A stretch of 64,000 nt of DNA. It comes from CAZRHH01 sp964599885. Lineage in GTDB: Bacteria; Chloroflexota; Dehalococcoidia; DSTF01; JACRBR01. The stretch spans positions 22,632 to 86,631 of the forward strand of contig CAZRHH010000009.1 in assembly GCA_964599885.1 (NCBI GenBank), written 5' to 3'. Below are positions 61,428 through 64,000 of this stretch, in pieces (position 1 is the first letter of the stretch; every line of letters begins with the position of its first letter). A model generated the notes under the pieces. That model did no database searches. It saw nothing but the letters and a program-made list of their open reading frames with translations, and had not been told where the DNA came from. The position numbers were made by a program, and so were the translations under genes.

Positions 61428-61649
61428 ATGCTCTACGACGCACTACTCACCGAAGTCATCGCGAACCAGAAACGCGCCGCCGTCGAGCGCGTTGATCTGC
61501 AGCGTGTGCAGGAAGTCGAAGCGATCGAGGCTGCCAGTCCCGGCCTTCGCGGCCTGATCGCCGCCGCCCTGATGCACATCGCTGTCGCGCTCGACGCGGC
61601 TGCGAGCGAGCGCGCCGTCTTGCCCGTCCGGGGTGGCACGCATGGGTAG
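61428..61649 (+). CDS. Small helical protein of unknown function
   Basis: 73 residues; GGAGAAGGA ends six bases before the ATG. Helical: LLTEVIANQKRAAVERVDLQ, then a hydrophobic LRGLIAAALMHIAVALDAAA. Its 3' end overlaps the next gene by eight bases. Family not recognised. Confidence 0.6.
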   Translation: MLYDALLTEVIANQKRAAVERVDLQRVQEVEAIEAASPGLRGLIAAALMHIAVALDAAASERAVLPVRGGTHG

Positions 61650-62052
61650 CGCCGCGTTCATGATCGCGTTGCTGCTGCTCGCCGGCACGATCGATCCGTC
61701 GCGTGCCTGGCTGATCGCGCTCGTGGTGATCACCGGCATCGCCGCCTTCGGTATCCGCAGCCTCGATCTCACGCGCATGCGGCCGCATCTGGATCTCCGG
61801 CTCGCCGCGTTCGTGCTATCCGTGCTGCTGCTCGCCGGCGCTGTCGATGCAAACAAGGACTGGTTGATCGCGCTCAGCATCGTCACGGGCATGGCCGCGT
61901 TCATGCCCGGCCTGCTTTCGCTCGATGGCGGGCGGCACGATCGTTGGTTTGGCCGCTCTCACTGGGACATGGGCCACCGACGGTCGCGCCGTCACCGGCG
62001 TTGGGAATCGGCAGCGTGGGGCGATGCGGATGAAGCCGAGCGCTGGCGATGA
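61642..62052 (+). CDS. Membrane protein with duplicated helical hairpin
   Basis: 136 residues (ATG at 61642; GTG at 61633 possible). Two homologous membrane hairpins: MIALLLLAGTIDPSRAWLIA and VLSVLLLAGAVDANKDWLIA, each followed by an IVTG(I/M)AAF segment. The C-terminal 45 residues are Arg/His/Trp-rich. The stop overlaps the thioredoxin-like gene (ATGA). Function unknown. Confidence 0.6.
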   Translation: MGSAAFMIALLLLAGTIDPSRAWLIALVVITGIAAFGIRSLDLTRMRPHLDLRLAAFVLSVLLLAGAVDANKDWLIALSIVTGMAAFMPGLLSLDGGRHDRWFGRSHWDMGHRRSRRHRRWESAAWGDADEAERWR

Positions 62053-62459
62053 CGATGAACGTGGCACCCGAACGTGCGATCACAAGTCACGCCGAGCTGC
62101 CGCGCGGCGTCCCGCTCGTCGTCGAATTCACGTCCTCGCGCTGCCGCCAACGTCCGCTCGCCGCGCGCGCAGGCGGCATCGACCTCAACGGCGTCGGCCG
62201 CCTGCCCGTGCGTGCTGTCGACATCGACGCCTACCCGGACTTGCGTCGCCGCTTCCACATTACGCTGCTGCCGACGTTCGTCGTCCTGCGCGATGCGTCG
62301 GAGTTGGCGCGGATCGTTGGACCGCACACCCGGCGCGAACTCGCCGGTGCGTTGCGCCGCGCGCTCGATCCCGGCCTCGTCCGTCTTGAAGAGCCGCCTC
62401 AAGCACGCGGCATCTGGAACGACTTCACAATTCGCCTCTGGGGATTCGCGAGCGTCTGA
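62049..62459 (+). CDS. Thioredoxin-fold protein lacking the first active-site cysteine
   Basis: 136 residues. VPLVVEFTSSRC aligns with the thioredoxin active site but reads SxxC instead of CxxC; the cis-proline segment is intact (LLPTFVVLRD). DIDAYPDLRRRFHITLLPT is typical of thioredoxin strand order. It may therefore be a monothiol or structural thioredoxin. One base separates it from the DUF4097 gene. Confidence 0.65.
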   Translation: MTMNVAPERAITSHAELPRGVPLVVEFTSSRCRQRPLAARAGGIDLNGVGRLPVRAVDIDAYPDLRRRFHITLLPTFVVLRDASELARIVGPHTRRELAGALRRALDPGLVRLEEPPQARGIWNDFTIRLWGFASV

Positions 62460-62460
62460 C

Positions 62461-63360
62461 ATGGAACACGTACGCACGATCAGCCGCGAGTTCGCGACGG
62501 GCGCCAGGGCGGTGCTACATCTTGAGAACCGCTCCGGTACGGTGATCGTCGAAGGCCGCGAGAGCGACGTCGTCGTAGTGGACGCCGTTGTGCGCGTCTG
62601 GGCCGATCTTTCGAACGACGCCGATGACGCGGCGGCGCTCGTCGAACGCAACATGGAGCAGGACGCGCATCGGGTGATCGTCCGCGCCCCGTCGCTCCAG
62701 CCGAAGAAGGAAGGGTGGGGCGGCATCTTCGGCCGCGGCCCACGCATCGATTACCACGTCCGCGTCCCACGCACGACAGCGGTGCGCGTGCTCTCGCGCA
62801 GCGGCGCCGTGACGATTCGCAACACCGACGGCGTCGTGCACAGTGAGGCCAGCAGCGGCCGTATCGACATCCAGGACATCGTGGGCGATGTCACCATCGC
62901 CAGCCGCAGCGGCGCTGTCACGCTGGAGCGCATCGACGGCGATGTGACGGCAGACGTGCGCAGCGGCCGCTTCCGCCTGACGCAGGTGTCCGGCAGCGCG
63001 CGCATCGAAGCCCGTAGCGGCACGATGGAACTCAGCGATGTCGCAGGCGATGTGCGCCTGGATGCACGCAGCGGGTCGGTCACGATCGAGGCGCCGGGCG
63101 GCAAGGTGTGGGCGCGCACGCGGGCCGGCGCCGTCCGCTTCCGGGGCCGCGTGCAAGACGACGTCGATATCGAAGCACACGCAGGCGCGATCCAGTTCGC
63201 CGTCGATCCCGCCTATCCGTTCTTTCTCGATGCCGAGAGCCACGGCGGCAGCGTCCGCTCTGATCTCCCGCCGCGACGGAACGGGGCACAACCCGCCGCC
63301 GGCGGCCCGAAGGTCCGCCTCCGCACCCGCGCCGGCGCCATCCGCATCACCCGCGCATAG
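62461..63360 (+). CDS. DUF4097 beta-helix-like protein
   Basis: 299 residues. Repeats of the DUF4097 type run from about 30 to 295: LHLENRSGTVIVEGRESDVV, VRVLSRSGAVTIRNTDG, IEARSGTMELSDVAGDVRLD, with SRSGxVTI or ARSGxxxL in each. Members are predicted adhesin-like beta-solenoids, often encoded with membrane and anti-sigma-type genes. No signal peptide is visible, so export is uncertain. Last gene of the operon. Confidence 0.75.
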   Translation: MEHVRTISREFATGARAVLHLENRSGTVIVEGRESDVVVVDAVVRVWADLSNDADDAAALVERNMEQDAHRVIVRAPSLQPKKEGWGGIFGRGPRIDYHVRVPRTTAVRVLSRSGAVTIRNTDGVVHSEASSGRIDIQDIVGDVTIASRSGAVTLERIDGDVTADVRSGRFRLTQVSGSARIEARSGTMELSDVAGDVRLDARSGSVTIEAPGGKVWARTRAGAVRFRGRVQDDVDIEAHAGAIQFAVDPAYPFFLDAESHGGSVRSDLPPRRNGAQPAAGGPKVRLRTRAGAIRITRA

Positions 63361-63382
63361 TTAGGTTCACGACGAACCGTCG

Positions 63383-64000
63383 TCACTCGCGCAGCAACTC
63401 CTCCACCGTCACCATCCGCGTCCCCTCCGCGCGCATCGACGCAATGATCGCCGCCAGCGCATCGATCGCCGCCGAGTCGCCGCCCGCATCGAACCGCACG
63501 ATGTCGCCGTTCGATGCCGCCGCGACAACCCGATCGGCGATCGCATCCGACGTGCCACCAACGCCATTGCTCGCATCGATCGACCACAGCACGATCGTGT
63601 GATATCCCGCGCGCGCAGCATCCGCAGCTAACGCATCGTCGATATCGCCATACGGCGCCCGCATGAACGGTCGCGTCGAACGCCCTGACAGCCGGAACAC
63701 CGTCGTCTCCGTGCGCGAAAGCTGCAGCGCGCGCTCTTCCGGGGATAGCGCCGCTTCGCTCGTCGAGGCACCCGTGAACGACACTCCGTGGTAGCCGCGA
63801 TTGATGATCTGATGTCCGTCCGCCGCCATCGCTAACAGCAGCGGCGTCTGCTCCTCCGCCCACAGCCCCGTTACCGCGAACGTCGCCCGCACGTTCTCGT
63901 CGCGCAGCACCGCCAGCACGCGCGCCACATCGCCGGCGCCGTCACCGGTATCGAACGTCAGCGCGATCTCCGCGCGCCCGCTCTCGGCGCGTTCGAGCAC
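63383..64000 (-). CDS. Polysaccharide deacetylase (NodB-like), C-terminal part
   Basis: About 205 residues; the frame is open at 64000, so the N-terminus lies outside. NodB homology: ALTFDTGDGAGD (variant of TFDDGP), GHQIINRGYHG (variant of the H-S/T-x-x-H metal motif), RAPYGD and TIVLWSIDASN. It probably deacetylates peptidoglycan or surface glycans, or it may be an altered, weakly active member. Convergent with the DUF4097 gene. Confidence 0.78.
   Translation of the reverse strand: MLERAESGRAEIALTFDTGDGAGDVARVLAVLRDENVRATFAVTGLWAEEQTPLLLAMAADGHQIINRGYHGVSFTGASTSEAALSPEERALQLSRTETTVFRLSGRSTRPFMRAPYGDIDDALAADAARAGYHTIVLWSIDASNGVGGTSDAIADRVVAAASNGDIVRFDAGGDSAAIDALAAIIASMRAEGTRMVTVEELLRE

Overview
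The window is GC-rich bacterial chromosome, by eye about two-thirds G+C. Ribosome-binding sites are strong (AAGGAGG type), GTG and TTG starts are common, and co-directional genes often overlap by four bases. Gene content suggests an aerobic, free-living bacterium with a TCA cycle. A Chloroflexota-like lineage is my best guess, from gene style, the TIGR03936-type radical SAM-associated protein and the repeat load; no rRNA gene is present to prove it. I found no tRNA, rRNA or CRISPR array.

Layout. 1-3.9 kb: minus-strand metabolic genes (alanine dehydrogenase, a fumarylacetoacetate hydrolase family enzyme, a GAF protein, an alpha/beta hydrolase) separated by repeat mosaics. 3.85-7.27 kb: a visibly lower-GC, promoter-led three-gene cassette (coiled-coil/HARE-HTH protein, winged-helix-like protein, GHKL ATPase). 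It is the best candidate here for an undescribed, possibly defensive, system. 7.4-13.3 kb: a terminase-like remnant, a membrane coiled-coil protein, a GAF plus degenerate GGDEF protein, an M20 amidohydrolase, a lipoprotein TAP-type hydrolase and an unknown protein. 13.3-16.4 kb: a beta-helix protein and proS. 16.5-20.4 kb: three toxin-antitoxin-like modules (a duplicated antitoxin with a RelE/ParE-like toxin, MntA/HepT, Fic) around a TIM-barrel gene. 20.4-28.9 kb: a ferritin/VIT1 iron exporter, SppA, VanZ, acetyltransferases, an EamA transporter, and sucC and sucD split by a vanW-like gene. 29-34.1 kb: small stress-type genes, a PadR regulator, a CNNM/CorC protein, a DUF2344 protein, a phosphatase and a flavin reductase. 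34.1-43.8 kb: an envelope-glycan locus (acyltransferase, four GT-C type membrane proteins, sugar epimerase, nucleotidyltransferase, GT2). 43.9-50.7 kb: HEAT, Nudix and GNAT genes and a giant Lhr-type helicase. 50.7-60.5 kb: two secreted proteins, a pair of ferritin-like proteins (one with full di-iron ligands, one degenerate), enoyl-CoA hydratase, DinB-like protein, acyl-CoA dehydrogenase-like flavoprotein, aldo/keto reductase and citrate synthase. 60.8-63.4 kb: a five-gene operon headed by a ribbon-helix-helix protein with a candidate operator. 63.4-64 kb: the 3' part of a polysaccharide deacetylase.

The whole window carries several interspersed short repeat families. These are quasi-periodic mosaics reading CCTCTGTGCCTCTGTGGTGAA and CATCTGTGGAAAAA on the plus strand, GGGAGGTGGGAGG-type tracts, and hairpins with a CGTAG leader, a TTTAG or TTTCAG centre and variable arms. 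At two places the repeats lie in frame inside genes (the hydrolase at 3.6 kb and the helicase at 47.1 kb), and at one place a repeat supplies a ribosome-binding site (7.43 kb).
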